64,000 nucleotides of DNA, from positions 93,164 through 157,163 of the forward strand of contig NZ_OBDY01000026.1 of assembly GCF_900215205.1 (NCBI RefSeq), given 5' to 3'. Below, piece after piece: positions 1-8,444 of this stretch. Position numbers and translations under genes: made by a program. Position 1 is the first letter of the stretch. Each line of letters starts with the position of its first letter. The DNA comes from Paractinoplanes atraurantiacus (GTDB taxonomy: Bacteria > Actinomycetota > Actinomycetes > Mycobacteriales > Micromonosporaceae). The notes under the pieces were generated by a model that searched no databases, was not told the origin of the DNA, and worked only from the letters and a program-made list of their open reading frames with translations.

Positions 1-94
1 GGGCGAGCTCGCCGCACAGCGCGTACATGACCCGGCCGATGCCGTGGTAGCGGTCGTCGAGCACGCGGCCGTCGACACCGATGCGCAGCCTCAT
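1..94 (-). CDS. Glycosyltransferase family 4, N-terminus only
   Basis: Only the first 31 codons lie inside the window; the gene continues past the left edge. The start MRLRIGVDGRVLDDRYHGIG followed by RVMYALCGELA is the typical opening of GT-B family 4 glycosyltransferases (first Rossmann strand, then the Gly-rich acceptor loop). Its ATG overlaps the stop of the flippase gene as ATGA, so it is the last visible gene of the polysaccharide operon and probably translationally coupled. It would transfer a sugar from a nucleotide donor to a growing glycan at the cytoplasmic face. Specificity cannot be told from this fragment. Confidence 0.75.
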   Translation of the reverse strand, partial: MRLRIGVDGRVLDDRYHGIGRVMYALCGELA

Positions 95-1482
95 CGCCAC
101 CTCCGCGGAGTGAACTCGGGAAACGCCATGGCCAGCGCGCCCGCGCCGGACACCGCCGCCACGCCCAGCCACGCGACCGGGTCGTCGACGACGGCCAGGG
201 CCACCGTCACCAGAGCCAGCACGCCGGCGTCGCGCGCCGAGCGGCGGCCGGTGAGCAGCAACCGCACCGCGGGCCGCAGGGCCGGCAGAGCCAGCAGCGG
301 CAGCAGCACGACGGTCAGGGCGGCCACGGTCGCGCTGACCGCCACGCCGGCCACCCCGTAAGCGGCACCGGACAGCCCGACCACGACCAGGTAGGCCACG
401 GTCGTGCCGGTCAGGGTGCGCACCGCTTTCCCCCGGGCGTCGTCGGCCTGCAGCAGGGTGACCACCAGGTTGAGCAGGCCGACGGCCAGGCCGAGCACGG
501 CCGCGTACGGCAGCCAGCGGTCGACGGCCGCGAAGGTGTCCGGCAGCAGCAGCCGCCGGATCGGGGCCGGAAGCGTGATCAGCACGGCCGCCATGACCGC
601 GGCCACCAGCAGATAGGTCCGCAGGGCGTCGGCCTTGCGCCGGGCCGAGCCGTCCCGGCTCAGCGCGGCGAAGGTGGCGGTGGAGACCGCGTTCGACACG
701 AACAGGGGCACGCGGCCGAGCGCGGACGCCGCCTGATACGGCGCCGCCGCGCTGCCCAGGCCGAGCACGGCCACGACGACCGTGTCGGCGGCCGAGGTGA
801 CGGCGACGTTGGCTTGCAGCCTGACCTGGCGTACGGCCGCGAGAAGAAGGTCTTTCTCCGCCGGGCCCCACGTGGGACGGCGCAGCAGGCGGCGGGAGGC
901 CAGCACCGGGGCCAGCAGCACCAGGCTGCCGACCGCGAACCCGCCCAGGGCGCCCGCCGACTGCCAGTGCGCGCCGAAGACCAGACCGGCGCCGGCGACC
1001 GCCTTGACGACCGCTTCCAGGGTGAGCAGGCCGGCGATCGCGGTGATCCGGCCGGTGCCCTGGAGATGTCCCATGCCGGTCGAGCCGAGGGAGAGGACGA
1101 GCGAGGCGGCGGCCAGGATGACCGCGTCGCCGGCCGACCCGAACAGCATCACGCCGGCCACGAGCAGGACGGTGAGGCCGGCGCCGAGCACGATGTTCGA
1201 CCAGAAGGCGAACGAGGTGACCACGGCCTGCCGTTCGAGGTCGCCGGCGGCGCGGCCGACCTCCCGGGCGAGCACCCAGGAGACGGCCGCGCTGGAGATG
1301 GTGGTGCGCACGAGCAGCAGGGCCTGACCGGCCGCGAACGCCGCGAACTCGGCCGGGGCCAGGCCGTGGGTCATGGCCAGCGCATAGCCGTAGTTGATGG
1401 CGCCGGCCGACGTGGTCGCGACGAGCAACCAGCCGGCGCCGCCGCGACCGCGGACGCTGGAGCCCCGCAGCGTGTCGGTCAT
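91..1482 (-). CDS. Wzx-like polysaccharide flippase (MOP superfamily)
   Basis: 463 aa, almost entirely hydrophobic with about 12 to 14 predicted membrane segments. Its N-terminal part (AGWLLVATTSAGAINYGYAL) resembles the start of lipopolysaccharide/O-antigen exporters of the MATE/Wzx type. The likely role is moving lipid-linked oligosaccharide across the plasma membrane. The ATG at 1482 overlaps the stop of the upstream GT39-like gene (ATGA), and its own stop overlaps the next glycosyltransferase start. These couplings tie it to surface-glycan assembly. Family assignment rests on topology and neighbours more than on signature motifs. Confidence 0.75.
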   Translation of the reverse strand: MTDTLRGSSVRGRGGAGWLLVATTSAGAINYGYALAMTHGLAPAEFAAFAAGQALLLVRTTISSAAVSWVLAREVGRAAGDLERQAVVTSFAFWSNIVLGAGLTVLLVAGVMLFGSAGDAVILAAASLVLSLGSTGMGHLQGTGRITAIAGLLTLEAVVKAVAGAGLVFGAHWQSAGALGGFAVGSLVLLAPVLASRRLLRRPTWGPAEKDLLLAAVRQVRLQANVAVTSAADTVVVAVLGLGSAAAPYQAASALGRVPLFVSNAVSTATFAALSRDGSARRKADALRTYLLVAAVMAAVLITLPAPIRRLLLPDTFAAVDRWLPYAAVLGLAVGLLNLVVTLLQADDARGKAVRTLTGTTVAYLVVVGLSGAAYGVAGVAVSATVAALTVVLLPLLALPALRPAVRLLLTGRRSARDAGVLALVTVALAVVDDPVAWLGVAAVSGAGALAMAFPEFTPRRWR

Positions 1483-3092
1483 CGCGGGCCCCGCCGCGCC
1501 CAGCGATGCCGGCCGACGACCCCGAAGGCGGCCACGGCCAGGGCGGCGAACAGCAGGGCGAGGAAGCCGGTGCTGGAGGCGTTCGCGGCGACCGCGCGCG
1601 GCGGGTTGGCGCATTCGGACAGCGCGGTCATCCCGGAGCCGACGACCCAGAGCTCGATCGACTCGTAGCGGCGGCTGCTGAACCCGTACAACCGCCGGCC
1701 GTTGCCCTTGACCCAATCGGCCAGCTCGGGCGAGCTGTTGCCGTAGCGCAGACGGCTGTCCTTGCCCGAGAGCAGGAAGGCCTGGACGCCGGAGCGGACG
1801 GCCGCGGGACCGTCGCGGAACGCGGTGACGTGGTTGCTCGGCAGCACCGGGATCCAGCGCTCCGCGTTGCCGGTGGCGTTGACCGCCACGCAGGGCAGCT
1901 GGGCGGTGATCCGCGCGCCCATCCGGGTGGTGGCGTCGTCCTCGGCCAAGGCCACGTTCGTCACCCAGCCGAGCGCGCTGACCGCGAGGGCGGCCGCGCA
2001 CACCGCCAGGGCGGCCCGGCCGTTCCAGGCGAGAACGGTCAGCAGGACCGCGGGCACGACCGTGTAGATGGTGAGCTGCTCGTTGGCCTGGCCGACCAGC
2101 ACGCAGTAGGCCAGGAAGCCGTAGCTGAGCCCGCCGAACGACATCAGCCAGGCGGTCGGCTCGTCCGGGCGCAGGCCACGGCGTACCACCAGCAAGAGCA
2201 ACCCCGCAGCGCCGAGAGCGAAGACCAGATAGCCGGCGGCGTAGCCGAGAAAGCTGTCGGTGAAGACCGAGAAGGACGAGACGCCCGTACGGTTGAGGCC
2301 GCTGAGCTGCTTCAGGCCGAAGAACCGTTCGGCGCTGATGTTGTGCTCGGCCAGCCACCACGAGCCGGCGCCGTTGACGACGGCCCAGATCGGGAAGACG
2401 GCGTAGACGGCCGCCGCGACCAGCAGCGAGCCGGCCGAGCGCCGCAGGAAGACCCAGTCGCGTTGCAGGAGCGCCACCCCCAGCGGCACCAGCATCGCGA
2501 ACAGCAGCGGCTCCTTGACCAGCAGGGCCAGACCCGACACGCACCCGACCACGACGATGAACGTCGGCGACGGCGCGCGCCGCATCCGGATCGCCAGGTA
2601 GACCACGATCACCTGGGCGAAGACGGCGGTGGGCTCGATCAGCGCGGTACGCCCGAACCGCAGCACGAAGGCGTCGACCGCGAACAAAAGCATCGCCGCC
2701 ACCACCAGCAACGGGTTGGCGGTGAAGCGCCGGGCCAGCATCCCCACCGCGACGACCGTCAGCAGCGTGACCAGCGCGCCCATCGTCCGGGCGTGGAACA
2801 TCGCCTCGATCAGGGACCCGCCGTTGTCGTAAAGGCCGAGAAGCAGAAAGTGCAGAGGCGGATGTACGGCGGTGAGCTGATCCCCCCAGGAGATCGAGCC
2901 GTGCTCGGCGATGTTCTGCCCGGCCAGCGCGTACATCACCTCGTCGAGGTCGAAGTCGCGGGCGCCGCGGACGTTGGTGAACAGGGCCACGGCCGCGGTC
3001 AGCAGGGCACCGGCGTAGAGCCACGGACGCCATCGGCGCCAGTACCCCGGCTCGGCCGGCCGCGGTACGTCGAGCAGTGTGGTTTCAAGCAC
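1479..3092 (-). CDS. GT39-like integral membrane glycosyltransferase
   Basis: 537 aa with many membrane segments. The first periplasmic loop carries the acidic pair Asp50-Glu51 (FDLDEVMYALAG), then a VHPPLHFLLLG motif near residues 76-86. This is the hallmark of the GT39/PMT/ArnT superfamily, which uses polyprenyl-phosphate sugars on the outer face of the membrane. It probably adds a sugar to a lipid-linked or exported glycan. It overlaps the SGNH gene upstream by 8 nt and the flippase downstream by 4 nt, so it sits inside one operon. Donor and acceptor are unknown. Confidence 0.8.
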   Translation of the reverse strand: MLETTLLDVPRPAEPGYWRRWRPWLYAGALLTAAVALFTNVRGARDFDLDEVMYALAGQNIAEHGSISWGDQLTAVHPPLHFLLLGLYDNGGSLIEAMFHARTMGALVTLLTVVAVGMLARRFTANPLLVVAAMLLFAVDAFVLRFGRTALIEPTAVFAQVIVVYLAIRMRRAPSPTFIVVVGCVSGLALLVKEPLLFAMLVPLGVALLQRDWVFLRRSAGSLLVAAAVYAVFPIWAVVNGAGSWWLAEHNISAERFFGLKQLSGLNRTGVSSFSVFTDSFLGYAAGYLVFALGAAGLLLLVVRRGLRPDEPTAWLMSFGGLSYGFLAYCVLVGQANEQLTIYTVVPAVLLTVLAWNGRAALAVCAAALAVSALGWVTNVALAEDDATTRMGARITAQLPCVAVNATGNAERWIPVLPSNHVTAFRDGPAAVRSGVQAFLLSGKDSRLRYGNSSPELADWVKGNGRRLYGFSSRRYESIELWVVGSGMTALSECANPPRAVAANASSTGFLALLFAALAVAAFGVVGRHRWARRGPR

Positions 3093-3816
3093 CGGTGCCT
3101 GCTTTCTCGGTGATGTTCTCTGAGATCAACTCGGCGACGACGTCGTGGCCGTGGTCGTTGAGGTGGGCGTGGTCGCGCAGGAAGTCGTCCCAGTAGCGGA
3201 CCGCGTCGCGGGTCTGCACGTAGACGAGGTCGTCTCGCTCCCCGGCGATGCGCCGCAGCAGGGCGTCGTGACGGCTCAGCACGGCGTTCGAGCGGGGGAA
3301 CATGTGGTCGTCGACGCGCCACAGGCCGACCAGCACCTTGGTGGCCGGGCCGAGGTCGTCCAGCAGGTCGCGCAGCCGGAGGTCGAAGTCGCGGGAGTCG
3401 AGCCGGTGATAGCCGCCGGTGACCGCGATGATGGCCCGCTTGACAGTGATCTTCGAGCCGGAGACGAACCGCTGCCGCCACCGTTTGAGCGGGCGGCGGG
3501 AGTAGTAGGGCCGGGGCTCCATCCCGGCCGGCCCGCGCCAGCTCCGCGGGCCGAACCGGTCGAGCAGGGCCTGGAGCAGGCGGCTCGGGTGGACGTGCCC
3601 CTCGGCCGCGCCGAACGACAGGATGATGACGTCGGGCCGGAACCGGCGGATCTGTTCCGTGGTGCGGCGATCCACCTCGGCCACGGTCTGCGCCGACTTG
3701 GACAGTTGCAGGATCTCGGCGTCGGCGTCGAGCAGCCGTCCGGCGCGGACGGCGTACGAGCGGCCGCCCACCCCGAGGCCCAGCGAGCTGCTGCCGCCCA
3801 GGATCGCTACCTTCAT
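3085..3816 (-). CDS. SGNH/GDSL-family hydrolase or acyltransferase
   Basis: 243 aa. The N-terminus MKVAILGGSSSLGLGVGGRSY matches the block I region of SGNH proteins, with Ser in the GGSS segment as likely nucleophile. A C-terminal DHAHLNDHGHDVVAEL supplies the Asp-x-x-His block V. The middle is long and contains LSFGAAEGHVHPS in place of the usual GxND block. An ATG at 3816 is preceded by AAGGAG at good spacing and overlaps the stop of the upstream GT4 gene. In this setting it may add or remove acyl groups on the polysaccharide. No signal peptide is seen, so action is probably cytoplasmic. Confidence 0.65.
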   Translation of the reverse strand: MKVAILGGSSSLGLGVGGRSYAVRAGRLLDADAEILQLSKSAQTVAEVDRRTTEQIRRFRPDVIILSFGAAEGHVHPSRLLQALLDRFGPRSWRGPAGMEPRPYYSRRPLKRWRQRFVSGSKITVKRAIIAVTGGYHRLDSRDFDLRLRDLLDDLGPATKVLVGLWRVDDHMFPRSNAVLSRHDALLRRIAGERDDLVYVQTRDAVRYWDDFLRDHAHLNDHGHDVVAELISENITEKAGTGA

Positions 3817-5264
3817 GCTGCTCCTTCGAAAAGTTTGTGCAGGTCGTGCGCCCGGGGTCCGCCGGTGCGCTTCCAGCCGACGAGGTCGGCCGGCCGGGCG
3901 ACGCGGGCCCCGATGCCCGTCACGTCCAGCCCGTATCGGCCCAGCAGGCCGAGGGCGTCCCGTTCGTCGAGGCCGGCCAGCAGCAGCCGGACCCGCCGGT
4001 CGCCGTCGCCCGGCTCGTCCCAGTCGATCTGGTCCACGCTGCGCAGCGCGCGGTAGTCGATGCGGGCGGCCTGCTCGAGTGGCAGGTCGGCCACCGTGGA
4101 CAGGTCGCAGATCGCGCGCCGGTCGGCCCGGACCCGGCGGCAGTCCTCGTGGATCAGCAGGCTGGCGATCCGGTCGGTGGTGGCGTCCCAGTCGAAGCGG
4201 GCGGCCCACAGCCGGCACCGCTCGGCCCACTGTTTGGCCACCGCCGGGTCCTCGAGCTCGATCAGCGCCGACGCCAGTTGCCCCGGCAGCTGATCGGGAT
4301 GCGGGACGACCCAGCCGGTGACCCGGTTGCGCACCGAGTCGCGCAGGCCGGGCGCGGCCAGCACCACCGCCGGCACGCCCAGGCTCATCGCCTCGGTGAC
4401 CGACAGGCCCCAGCCCTCGAGCTCGGACGTGCACACGGTCACCCAGGCCGTCGCCAGCAGCGCGTCCCGCTCGGCCTGCGGCAGCCGGCCGTGCAGCCGT
4501 ACCCGGTCGCCGGGCCCGGTCAGCTCCTCCAGCTCGGCCCGGCACGGCCCGTCGCCGACGATGTGCAGCTCGACGTCCGGCACCATCTCGGCCACCCGCG
4601 GCATCGCGCCGATCAGCAGATCCCATCGCTTGTGCGGGGCCAGGCGCCCGACCACGACGATGCGCGGGGTCCCGCTGCGCTCGGCGCCGGGCGCGGAGAG
4701 CGGCTCCTGGCCGTTGTTGGCGATGTAGATCGGCCCGACGAGCCCGAGCGCACCGCGCACCTCGGCCCGCGACGAGGGCGACACCACGGCAATGGTGCGC
4801 CGGCCGTAGACGAGCCGATTTCCCACCTTTTCCACCCAACGGCCGATCCAGGCCGCCGGAAAGGGCAGATTTTGAGCGAACATCGTCTGATGTACGTGGT
4901 GAATCAGCACCAGAACCGGCACTCGGGCACCGACGGCCCATGGCGAGAAGAATGGAATGCCGTTGCACGTGTCGACAATGGCGTCGATGCCATTGCGGTG
5001 CCGAAAGACCCAGAGCCAGGCGAAGAGATAAACGGTGTACGCGTTACCCATGCGCCGCACCGTCACCCCGTCCGCGGTCTCGGCCCGCGGCGCACCCGCG
5101 TGACGGGCGGCGAGCACGGTGACGCGCTGGCCCTCACCGGCCAGCCGCCGGGCCACCGAGTGCATGAAGACCTCGGCCCCGCCGGCCCGCGGATGCGACG
5201 AGTCCTTGAAGTTCAGCCACACCACGTGCTCGCCCTCGTGGGAGCGGTAACGCCGCCGGGTCAC
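3813..5264 (-). CDS. Glycosyltransferase family 4 with C-terminal extension
   Basis: 483 aa from a GTG at 5264 that overlaps the preceding stop (GTGA). The N-terminal GT4 acceptor domain contains HPRAGGAEVF. The C-terminal donor domain has VVVGRLAPHKRWDLLIGAM, GDGPCRAELEEL and the E-x7-E element SELEGWGLSVTEAMSLGVPA, which are classic retaining GT-B motifs. About 90 extra residues follow the GT fold (from roughly 395) and end in RTGGPRAHDLHKLFEGAA; I do not recognise this part. It is a cytoplasmic enzyme using a nucleotide-sugar, and the second GT4 of the operon. Confidence 0.85.
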   Translation of the reverse strand: MTRRRYRSHEGEHVVWLNFKDSSHPRAGGAEVFMHSVARRLAGEGQRVTVLAARHAGAPRAETADGVTVRRMGNAYTVYLFAWLWVFRHRNGIDAIVDTCNGIPFFSPWAVGARVPVLVLIHHVHQTMFAQNLPFPAAWIGRWVEKVGNRLVYGRRTIAVVSPSSRAEVRGALGLVGPIYIANNGQEPLSAPGAERSGTPRIVVVGRLAPHKRWDLLIGAMPRVAEMVPDVELHIVGDGPCRAELEELTGPGDRVRLHGRLPQAERDALLATAWVTVCTSELEGWGLSVTEAMSLGVPAVVLAAPGLRDSVRNRVTGWVVPHPDQLPGQLASALIELEDPAVAKQWAERCRLWAARFDWDATTDRIASLLIHEDCRRVRADRRAICDLSTVADLPLEQAARIDYRALRSVDQIDWDEPGDGDRRVRLLLAGLDERDALGLLGRYGLDVTGIGARVARPADLVGWKRTGGPRAHDLHKLFEGAA

Positions 5265-5884
5265 GCCGGCACCGGCAGGACGTCGGTGTTGTCGTCGCGC
5301 AGCCCGTACCGGTTGGAGACGACGCTGTAGGCCGACATGCGCAGTCCGGCGTAATCGGCCGTATCCCTTACCACGGGCAGGGATCCGGGCCCGCCGGGCA
5401 TCGCGTCCCCGACGATCAGGGCGGCCACGTCCCGGTCCATCAGCGTGACGTGCCGGCCGTCGCCGCCGACGGTCACGACGTGCACGCCGCCGCCGAGCAC
5501 GCGCAGGGCGTGTGCCAGCAGCACGCTCGCCCGGGCGCCGAGAACGTGCATGTCGCCGACGCCGACCCGGCGGGCCGGGCTCGTCGCGACGCCCCGCAGC
5601 ACCCCGGCGGCCCAGCCCGGGCGGGAGCACCCGACGACCCGGACCGGTACCGGCGAGCAGAGCGCGAACTCGTCGACGACCTCGACGGTCCGGTCGCTGG
5701 AGCCGCCGTCGATGACGGCGATGCCACCGGCGACGGGCAGGCGGGAAATGACGTCGGAAGCGGCCGCCAATATGGTGCGGGCCCGCCTTTCCTCATTCAC
5801 CAGCGGGAGCATGAACTCCGCCTCCGGAACGGGCAGAAAAGAATCGGCCGTCAAAGCCGCGGCAGTCGCGAAAGTTTGTCGCAT
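5261..5884 (-). CDS. Half-length GT2-like protein
   Basis: 207 aa. Residues 24-75 look like the nucleotide-binding half of a GT2 glycosyltransferase: LPLVNEERRARTI, then AVIDGGSSDRTVEVVDEF. A degenerate GxxxGVATSPARRVGVGD stretch follows where the DxD metal site should be. The acceptor-binding half and catalytic base region are missing, and residues after about 110 do not resemble GT2. It is probably a truncated or repurposed copy and may be inactive. It is the first gene of the minus-strand operon, with its promoter in the divergent gap to the regulator at 6159. Confidence 0.55.
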   Translation of the reverse strand: MRQTFATAAALTADSFLPVPEAEFMLPLVNEERRARTILAAASDVISRLPVAGGIAVIDGGSSDRTVEVVDEFALCSPVPVRVVGCSRPGWAAGVLRGVATSPARRVGVGDMHVLGARASVLLAHALRVLGGGVHVVTVGGDGRHVTLMDRDVAALIVGDAMPGGPGSLPVVRDTADYAGLRMSAYSVVSNRYGLRDDNTDVLPVPA

Positions 5885-6158
5885 CCCGTGAACCCCAAGT
5901 CGTGATTTCGCCCCAAGATCGGCGCAAAACGCACGTTACACACAGCGGCGTCCTTTTCGGGACGGCAGAAACGGGGTTTGGCGGTTCGGAATGGCGGGGC
6001 AAACTGAACGAACTAATCCTGTAGGGCAGCGCCTCATCCGCCCCGGGTGACGAGGAAAGGACACGTGAGCTGGCACGCTGGTCTCTTGGCGTAGCCCCTC
6101 CCAGATGGTCCACTGTTCGTTCGGTTGAAGATCAACGCCCGTGACGGGAGGTGGCGCG
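5885..6158. promoter_or_regulatory. Divergent intergenic region, glycan operon / LuxR regulator
   Basis: This 274-bp gap separates the start of the minus-strand polysaccharide operon from the plus-strand LuxR-type gene, so it must carry both promoters. GAACGAAC at 6007-6014 and GTTCGTTC at 6115-6122 form an inverted pair about 100 bp apart. I see no convincing -35/-10 pair on either strand. A Shine-Dalgarno GGGAGG lies at 6145-6150. Confidence 0.4.
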
Positions 6159-8186
6159 GTGATTCCGGCCCTTCCGCGTGCGCTGATCCGCCGCCCGCGG
6201 CTGGAGGCGGCCCTGGACGACGGGCTGAGCGGCGCCGTCACGGTGGTCCGCGCCGGCGCCGGCTGGGGCAAGACCGTGCTGGTGGCGACGTGGGCCCGCC
6301 GCCGGCCGGAGCCGGTGGCCTGGGTGACGCTGACCGAGCAGCACAACGACGTCGGCGCGTTCCGGTCCGCGCTGGAGGCGGCCCTGTCCACGGGCGCCCG
6401 TCCCGCCGTCCTGGTGCTCGACGATTACCAATGGGTCCGCGACCCCTGTTGCGTCACGCACCTCGAGACGTTGATCGGCTCGCTGCACGTGATCCTCGCC
6501 GGGCGCGGGGAGCCCGCCCTGCCCACCCACCGCCTGCGGGTCGCCGGCGAACTGACCGTGATCGGCGCCGGGGCGCTGGCGCTGACCGCGGCCGAGGCGG
6601 CCGAGCTGGCCCGGGCGGCGGGCCTGCCCCCACCGGCCGACGGCCGGCTCGCCCGCACCGAGGGCTGGCCGGCCGGGCTGCGACTGGAACCGGACGCCGT
6701 CGACGGCTACCTCGAAGGCGAGGTCCTGGCCGATCTGCCGCCGCCGGCGCGCCGGCTGCTGGCCTACGCCAGCGTGCTGTCGTCGGTGCCGCCCGAGCTC
6801 GCCGCCGATCTCGCCGGCGAGCCCCACGCGGCGCGGATCCTCACCGACCTGGTCCGGGCCGACGCTTTCGTCGCGGCCGACCCGGACGACCCGCAACGGT
6901 TCCGCTATCACCCGCAGCTCGGCGACACGCTGCTGCGCGGCCTGCGGCGCGACGAGCCGGAGACGGTACGGCGCCTGCACCGCACCGCGATGCGGTGGTA
7001 CGCCAGCCGGCTGTTCGTCTACGACGCGCTGCACCACGCGGCCGAGGCCGAGGACTGGCCGGCCCTCGGGCGGCTGATCGTCGGAGCGGCCGCGCCCCTG
7101 ATCGTGACCGTCAACCGCGCGAGGCTCAACGCGATCCTGAGCCGGGTGCCGTGGGCGGCCTTCGAGACCACCGCCGAGCTCGCCGTCTGCGGCGCCCTGC
7201 GGCTGTTCGCCGACGGCGACTACGCGGCGGTCCCGGCCCAGCTGGCCCGGGCCGAGCGGATGCTGGCCGGCCGCTCACCGCAGGACCGGCTGATGACCGA
7301 GACCGCGGTCCGGCTCCTCGAGGCGACGGTCGTCACCCGGGTCCGCGGGGAGATGCCGAACCTGGTGGCGCAGACCACCCGGATCCTGCGGAGCCTGGCC
7401 GCGGTGCGGCCCGAGCAGATGCCGTCGGCGCGCCACTACCGGGCGATCGCGATCGCCAGCAAGGGCGTCGGCCTGTTCTGGACCGACCGGGCCGACGTCG
7501 CCGAGCGCTACCTGTTCGCCGGGTTGAGCGCCGCCCGCACGGCCGGGGTGGAGCTGGTCGAGCTCAACATGCTCGGTCACCTGGCCGCGCTCACCTTCCA
7601 CCTCGGCCGGATGGACGAGGCCGAGCGGTACGCGGCGCAGTCGCGGGAGACCGCGGAGCGGCGCCGCCTGTCCTCCACACAGCAGGCGGTCCTGGGCTAC
7701 CTGGTCGAGGCCATGATCGCGATGCGGCGGGGCGACGCCGCCGAGGCCGAGAAGGCGCTCACGGACGCGCTGCACCTGGCCCCGTACCCGCACGAGGCGG
7801 CCCTGGTGACACTGTCCGGCCTGGTCCGGGCCCAGGTCCTGCTCGTGCGCGACGAGCCGGCCGCGGCCCGCGAGGCGATCCGGCACGTCCGCGCCGACTG
7901 GCCCACCACGCTCGACGCGCCGCTGCTGGCCCAGTGGCTCGACCGGACCGAGGCCGACATCGACCGAGCCGCCCACCAACCGTCGCCGGACGGCGAACTC
8001 AGCCCCCGCGAGCAGGAGGTCCTCGTCTTCCTGCCCACGATGCTGACCGTGGGCGAGATCGCCGGCGAGCTGACCGTCTCGGTCAACACGGTGAAGGCCC
8101 ACATCCGGGCGATCTACCGAAAGCTGAACGCCACCCGCCGCCGCGAGGCCGTCACCGCCGCTCGCGACCGCGGCCTGCTCCCGTAA
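6159..8186 (+). CDS. LuxR-family regulator of the MalT/LAL type (STAND ATPase)
   Basis: 675 aa from GTG 6159, chosen because GGGAGG lies 8 nt upstream; an in-frame GTG at 6141 is possible. The N-terminal STAND ATPase has Walker A GAGWGKT (about 33-39) and Walker B VLVLDDYQW. The middle is an alpha-helical TPR-like region. The last 62 residues are a LuxR HTH (LSPREQEVL, then TVSVNTVKAHIRAIYRKL). Such proteins bind ATP and a small inducer, oligomerise and activate transcription. The GH11 xylanase follows 258 bp downstream on the same strand, so xylan-related sugar control is possible, but that link is inference. Confidence 0.85.
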   Translation: MIPALPRALIRRPRLEAALDDGLSGAVTVVRAGAGWGKTVLVATWARRRPEPVAWVTLTEQHNDVGAFRSALEAALSTGARPAVLVLDDYQWVRDPCCVTHLETLIGSLHVILAGRGEPALPTHRLRVAGELTVIGAGALALTAAEAAELARAAGLPPPADGRLARTEGWPAGLRLEPDAVDGYLEGEVLADLPPPARRLLAYASVLSSVPPELAADLAGEPHAARILTDLVRADAFVAADPDDPQRFRYHPQLGDTLLRGLRRDEPETVRRLHRTAMRWYASRLFVYDALHHAAEAEDWPALGRLIVGAAAPLIVTVNRARLNAILSRVPWAAFETTAELAVCGALRLFADGDYAAVPAQLARAERMLAGRSPQDRLMTETAVRLLEATVVTRVRGEMPNLVAQTTRILRSLAAVRPEQMPSARHYRAIAIASKGVGLFWTDRADVAERYLFAGLSAARTAGVELVELNMLGHLAALTFHLGRMDEAERYAAQSRETAERRRLSSTQQAVLGYLVEAMIAMRRGDAAEAEKALTDALHLAPYPHEAALVTLSGLVRAQVLLVRDEPAAAREAIRHVRADWPTTLDAPLLAQWLDRTEADIDRAAHQPSPDGELSPREQEVLVFLPTMLTVGEIAGELTVSVNTVKAHIRAIYRKLNATRRREAVTAARDRGLLP

Positions 8187-8246
8187 GTTTCGCTACACCA
8201 CCTCACCGTCGGACCGACGCGATGACCGCATGCGTTCGGCTGGCCA

Positions 8247-8261
8247 TTGAAACGATTTCAA
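8247..8261. promoter_or_regulatory. Palindrome TTGAAA-N3-TTTCAA upstream of xylanase
   Basis: Perfect 6-bp arms around a 3-nt centre, in AT-rich DNA unlike its surroundings, 184 bp before the xylanase start. Size and symmetry fit a dimeric repressor or activator site. A GAAA/TTTC core recalls elements reported near Streptomyces xylanase genes, but the match is partial. Confidence 0.45.
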
Positions 8262-8277
8262 AGATGCCGATTCACCT

Positions 8278-8291
8278 GGCAAAACTTTGCC
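8278..8291. promoter_or_regulatory. Palindrome GGCAAA-N2-TTTGCC upstream of xylanase
   Basis: A second palindrome, 31 bp (about three helical turns) from the first measured start to start, with perfect 6-bp arms and a 2-nt centre. The similar AAA/TTT core and near-integral helical spacing suggest two sites for one regulator or cooperating proteins. Confidence 0.45.
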
Positions 8292-8343
8292 TCGTCGGCG
8301 CCGGAGATCGACTGCGGTATTTCCGAGATGTTTCCGTAAGTTG

Positions 8344-8372
8344 TTGACAAGCGGTCGCCGACGGGCCACGCT
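8344..8372 (+). promoter_or_regulatory. Candidate xylanase promoter
   Basis: A consensus -35 TTGACA at 8344-8349 is followed after 17 nt by CACGCT at 8367-8372, a weak -10. It lies downstream of both palindromes and 73 bp before the ATG; GAGGAGGA at 8427-8434 is the ribosome binding site. The -35 is convincing and the -10 is not. Confidence 0.4.
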
Positions 8373-8444
8373 TCCGCAAAGACGCACTTCGATGTCCGCG
8401 GGGCTGTTCCCCGGCAGCCCCCTCACGAGGAGGACGCACTCCCC

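Noticed and set aside
1506..3113. 535-codon plus-strand frame
   Set aside because: Antisense of the GT39-like gene, with a Gln/Arg/Gly/His-rich composition typical of shadows.
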